Source: a virus. Taken from it: 37,971 nucleotides of DNA. Every line of letters begins with the position of its first letter. The first letter of the stretch is position 1. Position numbers and translations under genes: made by a program. Location: IMG/VR virus record IMGVR_UViG_3300019776_000665, positions 1 to 37,971 of that record. One strand, given 5' to 3'. Below the pieces are notes generated by a model, which was not told the DNA's origin, did no database searches, and saw nothing but the letters and a program-made list of their open reading frames with translations. This document shows, one piece after another, positions 7,254-13,702 of this stretch.

Positions 7254-7277
7254 ACAACGCGGGAAAGGGCTACCGCG

Positions 7278-7481
7278 TTATCTCCACTTGATCAATCGAC
7301 CGAACGGTGTCCGGTATGTCTTCGTTTGCTGCACTGGCTTCGACTGCTTCGCCACTGGTAAACATTTGCCACCTGCACAGGGGGTGAGAATCTGATAAGT
7401 GTCTGCCGCAGCTGCGACGCGACATCCAGAAAACAAAAACGCCAGCACCGCCACCATCACGATCGAATATCGGGACTTCAT
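7278..7481 (-). CDS. Small predicted lipoprotein (67 aa)
   Basis: The N-terminus is a signal peptide (basic MKSRYS, hydrophobic core, then FLFSGC as a lipobox with Cys at residue 20). The mature part is short, with a second pair of Cys (PCAGGKC) and many Lys/Gln. The ATG at 7481 has a perfect GGAGGTGA site. It would be anchored to a cell membrane. Being in the early operon it might act in superinfection exclusion or envelope modification; an outer spanin is less likely because no partner is seen and the operon is early. Function unknown. Confidence 0.72.
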   Translation of the reverse strand: MKSRYSIVMVAVLAFLFSGCRVAAAADTYQILTPCAGGKCLPVAKQSKPVQQTKTYRTPFGRLIKWR

Positions 7482-7546
7482 AAGTCACCTCCATGTAAGA
7501 AATCAAACCAACCATGATCACGAAACCGACTTCGTGATCCTCAAAA

Positions 7547-7586
7547 GGATCGGGCAGGATTCGCACCTGCTTGGCACGTCTGAAAA
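7547..7586 (-). other. tRNA 3'-half-like sequence (possible attP core or tRNA relic)
   Basis: On the minus strand this reads as an anticodon-loop-like TTTTCAG, a variable region, a perfect T arm (GCAGG stem 7554-7558 with 7566-7570, loop TGCGAAT) and a 7-base acceptor 3' strand CCGATCC. No normal 5' half follows at tRNA length. A perfect partner for the acceptor lies at 7666-7672, which would give an oversized 126-127-nt molecule. Two readings: a relic or odd tRNA, or the attachment core of a phage that integrates into a host tRNA gene, since such attP cores keep only the 3' half. The integrases lie 3.5 kb or more away, which weakens the attP idea. Confidence 0.4.
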
Positions 7587-7739
7587 TCTGGTTCTGATTT
7601 TCGTTCGCTCGTATATGGCAAACCAAAGCCGTTCGCGATTACATCGCCACTTAGCCGCCACGCCGCCGATCCTCGCCGTCTCTCCGGCTGTCGCACCACT
7701 CATCATGCAGGTGTCGCGCGTTACGGCCTTCGCCGTAAA

Positions 7740-7812
7740 AGCCTCGAGCAGGATTCGAACCTGCGTCCCCAGATTTGTAGGCTGGGTGTTCCTCCGCAAT
7801 AACTTTCGAGGC
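7740..7812 (-). tRNA. tRNA-like gene, possibly tRNA-Cys (ACA), degenerate
   Basis: The 73-nt molecule has a perfect 7-bp acceptor stem (GCCTCGA/TCGAGGC), a perfect 5-bp T stem with canonical TTCGAAT loop, a short D arm (GTT/AAC) and an anticodon arm CCCAG/CTGGG enclosing nine bases CCTACAAAT. If T33 is the T of CTACAAA the anticodon is ACA (Cys codon UGU); the U73 discriminator fits Cys as well. An A34 Cys tRNA is abnormal, and an alternative reading is TAC (Val). The 3' CCA is not encoded. It lies between the Acb2-like gene and the lipoprotein gene. It may be functional, degenerate, or a decoy. Confidence 0.6.
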
Positions 7813-7817
7813 AATCA

Positions 7818-8042
7818 CTATCCAAACGGGTGGTCCTGCTGGTCCTGTTGATGTTTCTCAACAGCGGCCCTCACGGCAGCGTCCTTGGCTTCGAGCAGCT
7901 TTCGCAGTGCCACAGTGCGCTCCGCTGATGGGGGGAGTTGATTACACAAATTTACAGCTATCCCTGCAAACAATCCTGACACCGTTTGCAGGTGCACGGG
8001 AAGGTGCAGGTAATCAAACCATTTAAGCATTCGCTCTTCCAT
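7818..8042 (-). CDS. Acb2/Tad1-like hairpin protein (candidate nucleotide sponge)
   Basis: The 74-aa product ends in a helical-hairpin motif LPPSAERTVALRKLLEAKDA, closely resembling the conserved E-R-S/T-x-A-L-x-K-L-E-E-A helix of the Acb2/Tad1 hairpin family, phage proteins that bind cyclic (oligo)nucleotide signals and block CBASS or Thoeris defence. The N-terminal part (KWFDYLHLPVHLQTVSGLFA) is shared, as I recall, by actinobacterial and planctomycete phage homologues. The start overlaps the upstream stop (TAATG), so it is coupled to two other small early genes. Early position fits counter-defence. Ligand binding is inferred only. Confidence 0.65.
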   Translation of the reverse strand: MEERMLKWFDYLHLPVHLQTVSGLFAGIAVNLCNQLPPSAERTVALRKLLEAKDAAVRAAVEKHQQDQQDHPFG

Positions 8043-8383
8043 TACTTCACTACCTCGGCACCTACAGGAACAAACACATCTTCAAGCTTCTCTGCCGGGA
8101 TCCCGTTTTGGTGGACCACGAGCGAGAAAAACATCACACCGCCGGAAGCGAGCTCCCATCCAATGCGATCGCAAAGAGTCTTAACCGTCTCGTTGCACGC
8201 GTCTTGCGATCTGGCCAGTCGCTTGACCCATTGCAGTGCGTCGTGTCTTGCCGTCGGTCCGTCAAAACAGCGGACCGGGAAATCGTCCGAAGCGCACCGA
8301 GCAATCACGACGACGGTCGTACAATTCGGTGCTTCTTTGGCCGTTCTCTTTGGCGGCTTGGCTCGTTTTGTTGATGTCGCCAT
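8042..8383 (-). CDS. Hypothetical early protein (113 aa)
   Basis: A basic Lys/Thr/Pro-rich N-terminus is followed by a mixed alpha/beta region with several Cys and a hydrophobic strand (GGVMFFSLVVHQNG). The start at ATG 8383 is chosen because it overlaps the preceding stop (TAATG); a longer in-frame extension to 8452 is Arg-rich and overlaps the previous gene. No family recognised. It is coupled upstream and downstream, forming a three-gene cassette with the Acb2-like gene. Confidence 0.65.
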   Translation of the reverse strand: MATSTKRAKPPKRTAKEAPNCTTVVVIARCASDDFPVRCFDGPTARHDALQWVKRLARSQDACNETVKTLCDRIGWELASGGVMFFSLVVHQNGIPAEKLEDVFVPVGAEVVK

Positions 8384-8721
8384 TACGCCACCCCCAAGTC
8401 CGCTTGTTGCAAAGCTTCGGCGGAAAGATCGACGACGAACGAAACGTCGCACTTAAGCTCAATCAGCGTCACAGAGTCCGAGCCTCGCACCGAGCGAAGC
8501 ACAGCAAACACGTATCGCAAATGAGCCCGAGCATGGAGCGCATTGCGGCACGTCGCGGAAACAAACTGTCTCCATGCCTCCTCGAGCTCCGTGGCGGAAT
8601 GCCGAACCACCAACACCAGATCCCCCGCACGCAGAACGGACTCCCGATTCCCGACTCGCGTCGCGGTCGCGTAGAACCGCGACACTTCCGCGACAAATTC
8701 TTTAGGCTTTACCTTGATCAC
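8383..8721 (-). CDS. Hypothetical early protein (112 aa)
   Basis: A GTG-initiated gene with an AGGGTG site upstream. Residues 10-75 are helical (EFVAEVSRFYATA, LEEAWRQFVSA) followed by beta-like segments (HLRYVFAVLRSV, CDVSFVVDL). No family recognised. It is the first gene after the terminator at 8751-8786 and so would depend on read-through from the early promoter or on its own promoter. Confidence 0.62.
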   Translation of the reverse strand: MIKVKPKEFVAEVSRFYATATRVGNRESVLRAGDLVLVVRHSATELEEAWRQFVSATCRNALHARAHLRYVFAVLRSVRGSDSVTLIELKCDVSFVVDLSAEALQQADLGVA

Positions 8722-8750
8722 TGAATCACCCTGTTACCCTTTCAAAAATC

Positions 8751-8786
8751 TAAAAAGCGACGGCGGCGATCCTTCGCTGCCGCCGC
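8751..8786 (-). terminator. Rho-independent terminator (minus strand)
   Basis: On the minus strand a GC-rich stem (CGGCGGC 8779-8785 complement with GCCGCCG 8761-8767 complement, loop about 11 bases) is followed by CGC and TTTTT (complement of A run 8752-8756). It lies directly after the first early gene and its small hairpin, upstream of the rest of the early operon, where an antitermination switch would act. Confidence 0.7.
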
Positions 8787-8793
8787 ACACACC

Positions 8794-8807
8794 CCGCCCG
8801 AGGGCGG
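8794..8807 (-). other. Short hairpin just after the first early gene
   Basis: CCGCCC and GGGCGG (8794-8799, 8802-8807) form a 6-bp stem with a 2-base loop directly after the stop codon at 8808-8810. No T run follows. It may stabilise the transcript end or act together with the terminator downstream. Confidence 0.4.
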
Positions 8808-9122
8808 TTAAGCCAATCGTTTAAACACTGACTTATCGCGAATGCGTTCGATCTCCCGCTCTGCAAGCAATGCGCCAGCAGCAATCAACCGTGCTTCGTA
8901 CGCAGCCGCCTGTTCTTGACTGAGACTCCGAGTCTGAGACAGAAACAATCGGTAGCAACTCCAACACAGTCCCCTGCGGCTAGCGCGATCCTCGCACTTG
9001 CAACCACTGCGAGTAGTGCCTAGGCACTGACCCGCATCAACGAGTTTTTCAACTCGTGATTGCTTTTTTCGAGTCCGTTCAGTTCGCAACACCATGATCA
9101 AGTGCTCTCTCGAAATACTCAT
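8808..9122 (-). CDS. Zinc-binding first early protein (104 aa)
   Basis: A basic N-terminal helix region (RTERTRKKQSRVEK) is followed by a Cys cluster C33, C41, C43, C53, C56 (GQCLG ... GCKC ... GLCWSCY) typical of a zinc ribbon, and a helical Ala/Glu-rich C-terminus with a basic end. The ATG at 9122 has GAGGTG 5 bp upstream; the longer frame to 9191 runs through the control region and is unlikely. It is the first gene of the early minus operon and precedes a terminator, the position of an antiterminator or early regulator. That role is inference from position. Confidence 0.68.
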   Translation of the reverse strand: MSISREHLIMVLRTERTRKKQSRVEKLVDAGQCLGTTRSGCKCEDRASRRGLCWSCYRLFLSQTRSLSQEQAAAYEARLIAAGALLAEREIERIRDKSVFKRLA

Positions 9123-9346
9123 CGCTACACCTCGTGACTGGACGTGTAAAGCGTCCGTGCCACAAACTCCATCGTGCTCAACCAAAAGCATGGTTTGTGC
9201 ACGACGCTGGTTTTATATCGTCAGTTTGTGCACGAATCAAGAGAAATCTGCACGCAGTGCGCACGAAGTCGGCACCGCAGGCAACCGTAAAGCACGACAG
9301 CGAAAAGAGTTATTGATTTCTGAAAATTTTCTGCAACGATGGATTT
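9123..9346. promoter_or_regulatory. Divergent control region with repeated operators
   Basis: This 224-bp gap separates divergent genes. GTTTGTGCACGA occurs at 9193-9204 and again at 9224-9235, exactly 31 bp (about three helical turns) apart, with TTTTATAT between them as possible promoter -10 material. A related inverted copy with one extra base (CGTGCCACAAAC) lies at 9156-9167. The layout fits operators of a lysis-lysogeny switch. Promoter hexamers are not clear enough to assign. Confidence 0.6.
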
Positions 9347-9706
9347 ATGAGCGAAACAAAGAAAACAATCCCGTTGGAAAAGCTCAAGGAACTCACTGGC
9401 ATCCTTGGCGACATGAACGCGTCTCTTGAAAAGGCGATCGCGGACTACGAATCTGCCGGGATCACTTATGCACAGGTGAAAAACTGGACTACGCTTCAAC
9501 GGGGATTGGTTTACGTAGCCCGCACCGCAAAGCAGATATGCGGACCGGCTAGCAAAATACAGACCATAGACCTCAATCGCCTGTCAATTGATGACGATTC
9601 AAAAAAATCCAAGCGAAAAGCGCAGGACCAAGAAGACGACCAAAAGCTTAATGCAGCCGCCGCAAAAGTGCGCGAGATGCGGAAACGCAAACCGAAGTCC
9701 CCCTAA
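9347..9706 (+). CDS. Hypothetical protein divergent from early operon (119 aa)
   Basis: A helical N-terminal part (PLEKLKELTGILGDMNASLE) and a middle that may form a small helical DNA- or protein-binding unit (TYAQVKNWTTLQRGL) precede a very basic, Lys-rich C-terminal tail (SKKSKRKAQDQ ... RKRKPKSP). No family recognised. It is transcribed away from the early operon across the operator region, where a repressor would be expected, and the basic tail would suit DNA binding. Its last 59 bases are overlapped by a convergent minus-strand gene. Confidence 0.62.
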   Translation: MSETKKTIPLEKLKELTGILGDMNASLEKAIADYESAGITYAQVKNWTTLQRGLVYVARTAKQICGPASKIQTIDLNRLSIDDDSKKSKRKAQDQEDDQKLNAAAAKVREMRKRKPKSP

Positions 9707-9824
9707 CCCGCAAACTTCTCCATTTGCGAACAATCCGCTTTGCACGCCTCGCCGACACGCCGTTCCATTTTGCGACAACATTTTGCGACGACTTTTCCAC
9801 AATCAACACATCGAATTTAGCCAT
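9648..9824 (-). CDS. Small basic protein (58 aa), convergent with 9347-9706
   Basis: The ATG at 9824 has a good site (GGAG, 7 bp upstream) and the first 40 residues look natural for a small phage protein (MAKFDVLIVEKSSQ, then a helical ARRAKRIVRKW). The last 20 residues lie on top of the plus-strand gene and are of poorer quality. The product is strongly basic. No family recognised. Antisense regulation of the opposite gene is possible since the 3' ends overlap by 59 bp. Confidence 0.45.
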   Translation of the reverse strand: MAKFDVLIVEKSSQNVVAKWNGVSARRAKRIVRKWRSLRVRGTSVCVSASRALLRRLH

Positions 9825-9966
9825 GTTTGGACTCCGCAATCTGATCCCTGTTTTGTTTTGCGAGCAAATATTGGCAATTGCTGGTGACACCTTTGGTCAC
9901 TTGCCTACAGATTTTTTCTAATCGTTATTTTCGTTGTATTTTACCCTTGAAATTGATTGGTGAAAC

Positions 9967-10800
9967 ATGCTCCCACGCCTGGCTGTATTGTTGTTTGTCG
10001 CTTGGTCCTCTGTTGCCTTTAGTGGCGAGTTCGATGCAAAGCATCTCGGGTTTTCTGGTATCCCGATCCAGGGGAATGAGGAACTGCTGAAAAAGCTTGG
10101 TTTCGCCAAGCTGCCAGCAAAAAAGGGAATTCTGGTAACGGTGGTGAATCCTGGCACTGCTACGGCTGCCGGCGGACTGCTTCCGATGGCCATTGTCACC
10201 ACCGTCAACAAGAAGCCGGTGGGTAGCTTGGTCGATGTCCAGGAGATCATTGATCCTTTGCCCCTTGGGGAGGATGCTGCGATCGGTGGGTACTCGCTTC
10301 GAAACAACGTGTGGAAAAGCGGTACCGTCAAATCCAAGGTGTCCACCCGCAAAACTGTGTTGTCGCAATCGATGGAAAAAACGGTCGACAAGATCGAGGG
10401 CCATGTCGTTTACGAGCATCGTTTTGACGTGCCACAGCTCAAGCGTCTGCGGTATTACGTTGTCGAACGCAAGGACGAGGAACCGCAGCTGGTAATGCAG
10501 GTCATCTACGCAGCGGACGAGTGGATCTTTGTTAACGCGATCACCGCCGCTCGCAGTGGGAGCAAGGTAACGATTCCGCTTAAGCCTTTCGGTGGTGACG
10601 ACAAGATCGTCAAGGGCGGCATTATTGAAAAGCACTGGGCCGCGGTCACTCCGGAGTTTGCAGAGTTGACCAAGCACATCGACTGCACGATCCGATTTGA
10701 GGGGAAAAACAACGACTATGATCACGAGCAAACGCTTTCGGAATTCTGGGTCAATCGAGACGTCATGGATTTCTATCGCATGGTGACTGAGAAGCCTTGA
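9967..10800 (+). CDS. Secreted PDZ-like protein (probable moron)
   Basis: The 277-aa protein begins with a classical signal peptide (residues 1-19, LPRLAVLLFVAWSSVAFSG). Residues about 25-110 fit a PDZ domain as in HtrA-type or planctomycete secreted proteins: GFSGIPI, KKGILVTVVNPGTATAAGGL, MAIVTTVNKKPVGSLVDVQE. The remainder is a beta-rich domain with no recognised family. No protease triad is seen. GGTG lies near the ATG. It stands alone between the control region and excisionase/integrase, the usual place for lysogenic conversion genes, and would act in the periplasm or at the surface of a lysogen. A long open frame on the opposite strand is a shadow. Confidence 0.72.
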   Translation: MLPRLAVLLFVAWSSVAFSGEFDAKHLGFSGIPIQGNEELLKKLGFAKLPAKKGILVTVVNPGTATAAGGLLPMAIVTTVNKKPVGSLVDVQEIIDPLPLGEDAAIGGYSLRNNVWKSGTVKSKVSTRKTVLSQSMEKTVDKIEGHVVYEHRFDVPQLKRLRYYVVERKDEEPQLVMQVIYAADEWIFVNAITAARSGSKVTIPLKPFGGDDKIVKGGIIEKHWAAVTPEFAELTKHIDCTIRFEGKNNDYDHEQTLSEFWVNRDVMDFYRMVTEKP

Positions 10801-10886
10801 CCGATTCGTTGGCGTCCGCAAAATGGTTAGGCACACACCCCGCCTCGAGGGCTTTCCAGGATGGATAAGCACTCGGAGCAAAGACA

Positions 10887-11108
10887 GTGATTAACTCTAA
10901 TATCCAAATCGTTTTGCAGCCTCTCGCTGTCGACGAGCACCAAGCTGCTGCCATGCTCGGCATCAGTACCAGGACCTTGTGGGATTACCGCAAATCGGGC
11001 GAGATCCCCATTGTCCGTATTGGACGCTTGGTGCGTTTTGACGTAGACGACCTCAAGCGATTTCTGGCGGACAAAAAAGAGATCGCAGCGTCGGATTCTG
11101 ATTCGTAA
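10887..11108 (+). CDS. xis: Excisionase-family helix-turn-helix protein
   Basis: The 73-aa GTG-initiated protein has the MerR-like HTH pattern of the excisionase/AlpA (HTH_17) family: LAVDEHQAAAMLGISTRTLW, DYRKSGEIPIVRIGRLVRF, DVDDLKRFLA. Such proteins bend attachment-site DNA to favour excision. GGAG is 8 bp upstream. It lies 14 bp before the integrase gene in the same direction, the standard xis-int pairing, though it could also be a transcription regulator. Confidence 0.85.
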   Translation: MINSNIQIVLQPLAVDEHQAAAMLGISTRTLWDYRKSGEIPIVRIGRLVRFDVDDLKRFLADKKEIAASDSDS

Positions 11109-11122
11109 TAGGGGGCGGCACT

Positions 11123-12556
11123 GTGGCAAGTATTTCAACAAGCTCTGGCGGATCGGTGCGGATTTTCTTTTACGACCGCTTGAAGAAGCGCAGAGTCATT
11201 CATCTCGGTCGCGTTCCGAATTCCGACGCAGAGGCGATATGCCGACGAATCGAAAGATTCCTCAATTCGCAAATTCTCGGTAATGAGCCAACGCGAGCAG
11301 ACTTCGAATGGCTAGCGAAATCTGGATTGGCGAAAAAGTTTGCTAGTGCCGGCATCATCGAGCCCCAGGATCACATCGAGCATTCTGAACGGATGACCGT
11401 CGCAGAGTTTTTGCAATCCTACATGGAACGTCGAGGGCCGACCGTAAAGCCGGCTACTCGTGTGGTCTGGACTCAGGTGATTGAAAACCTCAAGTCGTTT
11501 TTGCCAGAGGGAATTTATCTCGACGAGTTGACCGTCGGACATGCGAAAGACGTTTACACCAAGCTCAAAGCGAAGATGCGTCCTTCGACCGTATCGAAAC
11601 GAATTGGTTTTTGCCGGCAGTTCTTTAACGACGCGGTCGACTGGAAAAAAATGAAGGCTAATCCGTTTTCGTCAGTCAAAGCACCTCGACCGAAAGTGAA
11701 GGTGAACGAGTTCGTACCTCGCGACGAAATCAATCGGGTAATGGCCAAGGCAAACACCCGCTGGAAGGTAATTATCGCTCTGGCAAGGTATGGAGGCTTG
11801 CGGACACCCTCCGAAACACTGAGCCTCAAATGGTCGCATGTCGACTGGGAAAACAATCGCATGCACATCCCCGAGCCCAAGGTTGAGCACCACGATGGCC
11901 GTGGCGTCAGACAATGCCCCCTGTTTCCCGAGCTGCGTTTGATCCTTGAAGAAGCATGGGAGCTTTATGGCGATTCGAGCGAATACGTTGTCGATGCGGC
12001 AGCGTACCGAGCTGCCGCTATGAAGGAGTCGGGATGGCAAAACGCGAACCTGCGAACGCAGTTTCTCAAGCTGCTCGAAAAGGCAGGAGTAGATCCATGG
12101 CCCAGGTTGTTCCATTCGATGCGTGCAAGCCGACAAACGGAGCTGGAAAGGGAGTTTCCTACCTATGTTGTTTGTGCGTGGTTGGGCAACTCGGAGAAGA
12201 TCGCCAAGGAAAGCTACCTGCTAGTTACCGAGGACCATTTTGCGACAGCGACCGCAAAACGTGTGATAAATCCGACGCAGTTCGTCGCAGAACGTGTGAT
12301 AAATCCGACGCCGCAGGGGGCACGCACTGAGCACGCAAATCAGTATTTTGCCAAGGGAAACATTGATGAAACCGTCGTGTTTCCCAGGCTAATAATCACC
12401 GTAGAAATGGAGAATAGGGGACTTGAAGAAAACGAAAATTCCCCTGCAAATACCGAGGTTTTGAAAAAGCTTGTGATAAATCCGACGCAGGACGCATTGT
12501 CGCAGATTGAAGCGCTGTTTGAATCGCTCACAAATGACCATGTAGCGAGCATGTAG
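11123..12556 (+). CDS. int: Tyrosine recombinase / phage integrase
   Basis: The 477-aa GTG-initiated protein has an N-terminal arm-binding-like region (1-85), a core-binding domain (90-190) and a catalytic domain (195-370) with R227 (YGGLRTPSE), K253, H331-x-x-R334 (HSMRASRQTE), N356 in place of the usual His/Trp (LGNSEK) and nucleophile Y365. The HSMRASR/LGNSEK style is that of planctomycete integrases. The tail after 370 is long and holds three VINPT repeats, encoded by near-identical DNA repeats. It should insert and excise the phage together with the upstream excisionase. A strong purine-rich site (AGGGGGCGG) precedes the start. A second recombinase is present at 17056. Confidence 0.93.
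   Translation: MASISTSSGGSVRIFFYDRLKKRRVIHLGRVPNSDAEAICRRIERFLNSQILGNEPTRADFEWLAKSGLAKKFASAGIIEPQDHIEHSERMTVAEFLQSYMERRGPTVKPATRVVWTQVIENLKSFLPEGIYLDELTVGHAKDVYTKLKAKMRPSTVSKRIGFCRQFFNDAVDWKKMKANPFSSVKAPRPKVKVNEFVPRDEINRVMAKANTRWKVIIALARYGGLRTPSETLSLKWSHVDWENNRMHIPEPKVEHHDGRGVRQCPLFPELRLILEEAWELYGDSSEYVVDAAAYRAAAMKESGWQNANLRTQFLKLLEKAGVDPWPRLFHSMRASRQTELEREFPTYVVCAWLGNSEKIAKESYLLVTEDHFATATAKRVINPTQFVAERVINPTPQGARTEHANQYFAKGNIDETVVFPRLIITVEMENRGLEENENSPANTEVLKKLVINPTQDALSQIEALFESLTNDHVASM
12258..12488. repeat. Three direct repeats in the integrase 3' end
   Basis: The 17-mer TGTGATAAATCCGACGC is present at 12262-12278, 12295-12311 and 12472-12488. The first two copies share 21 bp (12258-12278 and 12291-12311, 33 bp apart) and the first and third share 19 bp. 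They encode VINPT in the protein tail. Identity at the DNA level, beyond the need of the peptide, suggests protein-binding sites (for example recombinase arm sites) or recent duplication. Confidence 0.8.
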
Positions 12557-12576
12557 TTAGCAAAATTAGACACTGA

Positions 12577-12804
12577 ATGAACGGAGCTAGACCAGTGGGA
12601 AACACAGCATGCATAAATGAAGGAGAATTCGATAATCCAGGCGACTTTGGAGATCACGAACCATTGTGCATGTCGTGCAATGGGGATGGGATTGTTGATT
12701 CTGTTTGCGAGGAGAGTGGACGCTGGGGCTGGGACGATGACGGTCCTGGACCGTGCCCAAATTGCAACGGTAGTGGGATGAGGAAAGATCAACAGTGGTT
12801 TTAG
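12577..12804 (+). CDS. Small DnaJ-type zinc-knuckle protein (75 aa)
   Basis: Two CxxCxGxG-like motifs, CMSCNGDG (about residues 31-38) and CPNCNGSG (about 60-67), are separated by an acidic, Gly/Trp-containing stretch, as in one half of the DnaJ zinc domain. No J domain is present. Such small proteins bind one zinc ion and may act in protein-protein contacts. It starts 20 bp after the integrase stop. Weak ribosome-binding site. Function unknown. Confidence 0.7.
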   Translation: MNGARPVGNTACINEGEFDNPGDFGDHEPLCMSCNGDGIVDSVCEESGRWGWDDDGPGPCPNCNGSGMRKDQQWF

Positions 12805-13090
12805 ACACGTAGCGTAAACATGTAGATCGCGAATTCGCTACAGCGCAGGAATATTGTATTCGCGTTTACAGCGCTTCGAAGTGCCAAAGTTTTCGGGGAT
12901 TTGGCGCAGAAATTCTTTTTTGAAAAATCGCGGGTCCTTCCGGCGATTCTCCGCTTCCCGCCCCCTACGGGAACAATCGCGAATTGACACACACTTTCTT
13001 TTTGTAACTCGCGTTGGCCGTTTTTTTGGTGGTCGGTGGTACGGTGGTCCTGTTATCTGGATTTTTCACCCGACGCGAACCCCAGCCACT
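12805..13090 (+). promoter_or_regulatory. Upstream region of the late operon
   Basis: This 286-bp non-coding stretch precedes the first late gene. It has a palindrome GCGAATTCGC (12828-12837 region), related GCGTAAACA and GCGTTTACA motifs, and a good -35 hexamer TTGACA at 12984-12989 followed by TAAC about 15 bp downstream, a weak -10 with short spacing. A late promoter is expected here, but its exact position, and whether it needs a phage activator, cannot be settled from sequence. Confidence 0.4.
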
Positions 13091-13702
13091 ATGGTCAAAC
13101 ATTATGCAAAACTAGTTCTCGTTTTGCTCCTGCTCGTCGCGGGCTGCGCTCCTGCTGCATCGTATCGAGCACTGCCGGCACCGAAGCCGGAAACCCCAGT
13201 CGTTAACCCTCCGTTTCAGCTCCGTCAGAAAAACTGGTTGAGCCCGCAGAACGAGGGGAGTTGTGTGCATGCGTCTCTCTCGACGCTGCTCCACTGGCAG
13301 AACAAATTCGACCTCGCCGCGTGGTGGAGATCTAGGTACTCCGGGGGCGAATGGTCGGATCAACTGAGACGCAGACTCGATGCGGCCCAAGTCCCGTACG
13401 CATTCACCGAGCGAGCAAACCTGCAACTACTCGACGATGCTCACGCAGCTCGGCGAGGGGCTCTCCTGTGGTGGAAACCTAGTCACTGCTGCAACTTTGT
13501 CGGATGGGCCAAGGGAACGGACGGCAAGGTGTACGCATGCATCCTAGATAACAATCGGACCGAACGGTACGAGTTTGTAGAACGTTCGGAATTTCATAAA
13601 CAATGGGCTGCTTTTGGAGGCTTTGCGCTCACCACGCTTTACGACCCTCCCAGTCCGCCTTTGTTCAAGTCGTATGAAGCGGTGGAGGATTGGCAATGGT
13701 AG
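13091..13702 (+). CDS. Lipoprotein with papain/C39-like cysteine peptidase fold
   Basis: The ATG at 13091 gives a lipoprotein signal (hydrophobic 7-17, LLVAGC with Cys19). The mature part has the features of a C39/papain-like peptidase: N-E-G-S-C58 followed by a helix (VHASLSTLLHWQ), H132 (KPSHCCNFVGW) and an acidic/Asn residue in ILDNN (about 151-155). Length 203 aa. It would be membrane-anchored outside the cytoplasm. Similar proteins sit in planctomycete mobile elements, as I recall, usually unnamed. It opens the late operon and its stop overlaps the next start. It might be a lytic or maturation peptidase or a bacteriocin-processing-like enzyme; peptidase activity is inferred. Confidence 0.7.
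   Translation: MVKHYAKLVLVLLLLVAGCAPAASYRALPAPKPETPVVNPPFQLRQKNWLSPQNEGSCVHASLSTLLHWQNKFDLAAWWRSRYSGGEWSDQLRRRLDAAQVPYAFTERANLQLLDDAHAARRGALLWWKPSHCCNFVGWAKGTDGKVYACILDNNRTERYEFVERSEFHKQWAAFGGFALTTLYDPPSPPLFKSYEAVEDWQW

Noticed and set aside
7518-7814. 98-aa minus-strand open frame over the tRNA region
   Set aside because: Covers the tRNA-like sequences and has no protein-like pattern; the RNA reading explains the conserved segments.
9925-10881. 318-aa open frame on the minus strand
   Set aside because: It is antisense to the signal-peptide PDZ gene; its composition (Arg/His/Leu-rich, no motif) is that of a shadow frame, and the plus-strand protein has a coherent fold pattern.
12805-13090. 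N-terminal extension of the C39-like gene back to 12854
   Set aside because: The lipoprotein signal begins precisely at ATG 13091; the upstream extension is Arg/Phe-rich and lies in a promoter-like region.
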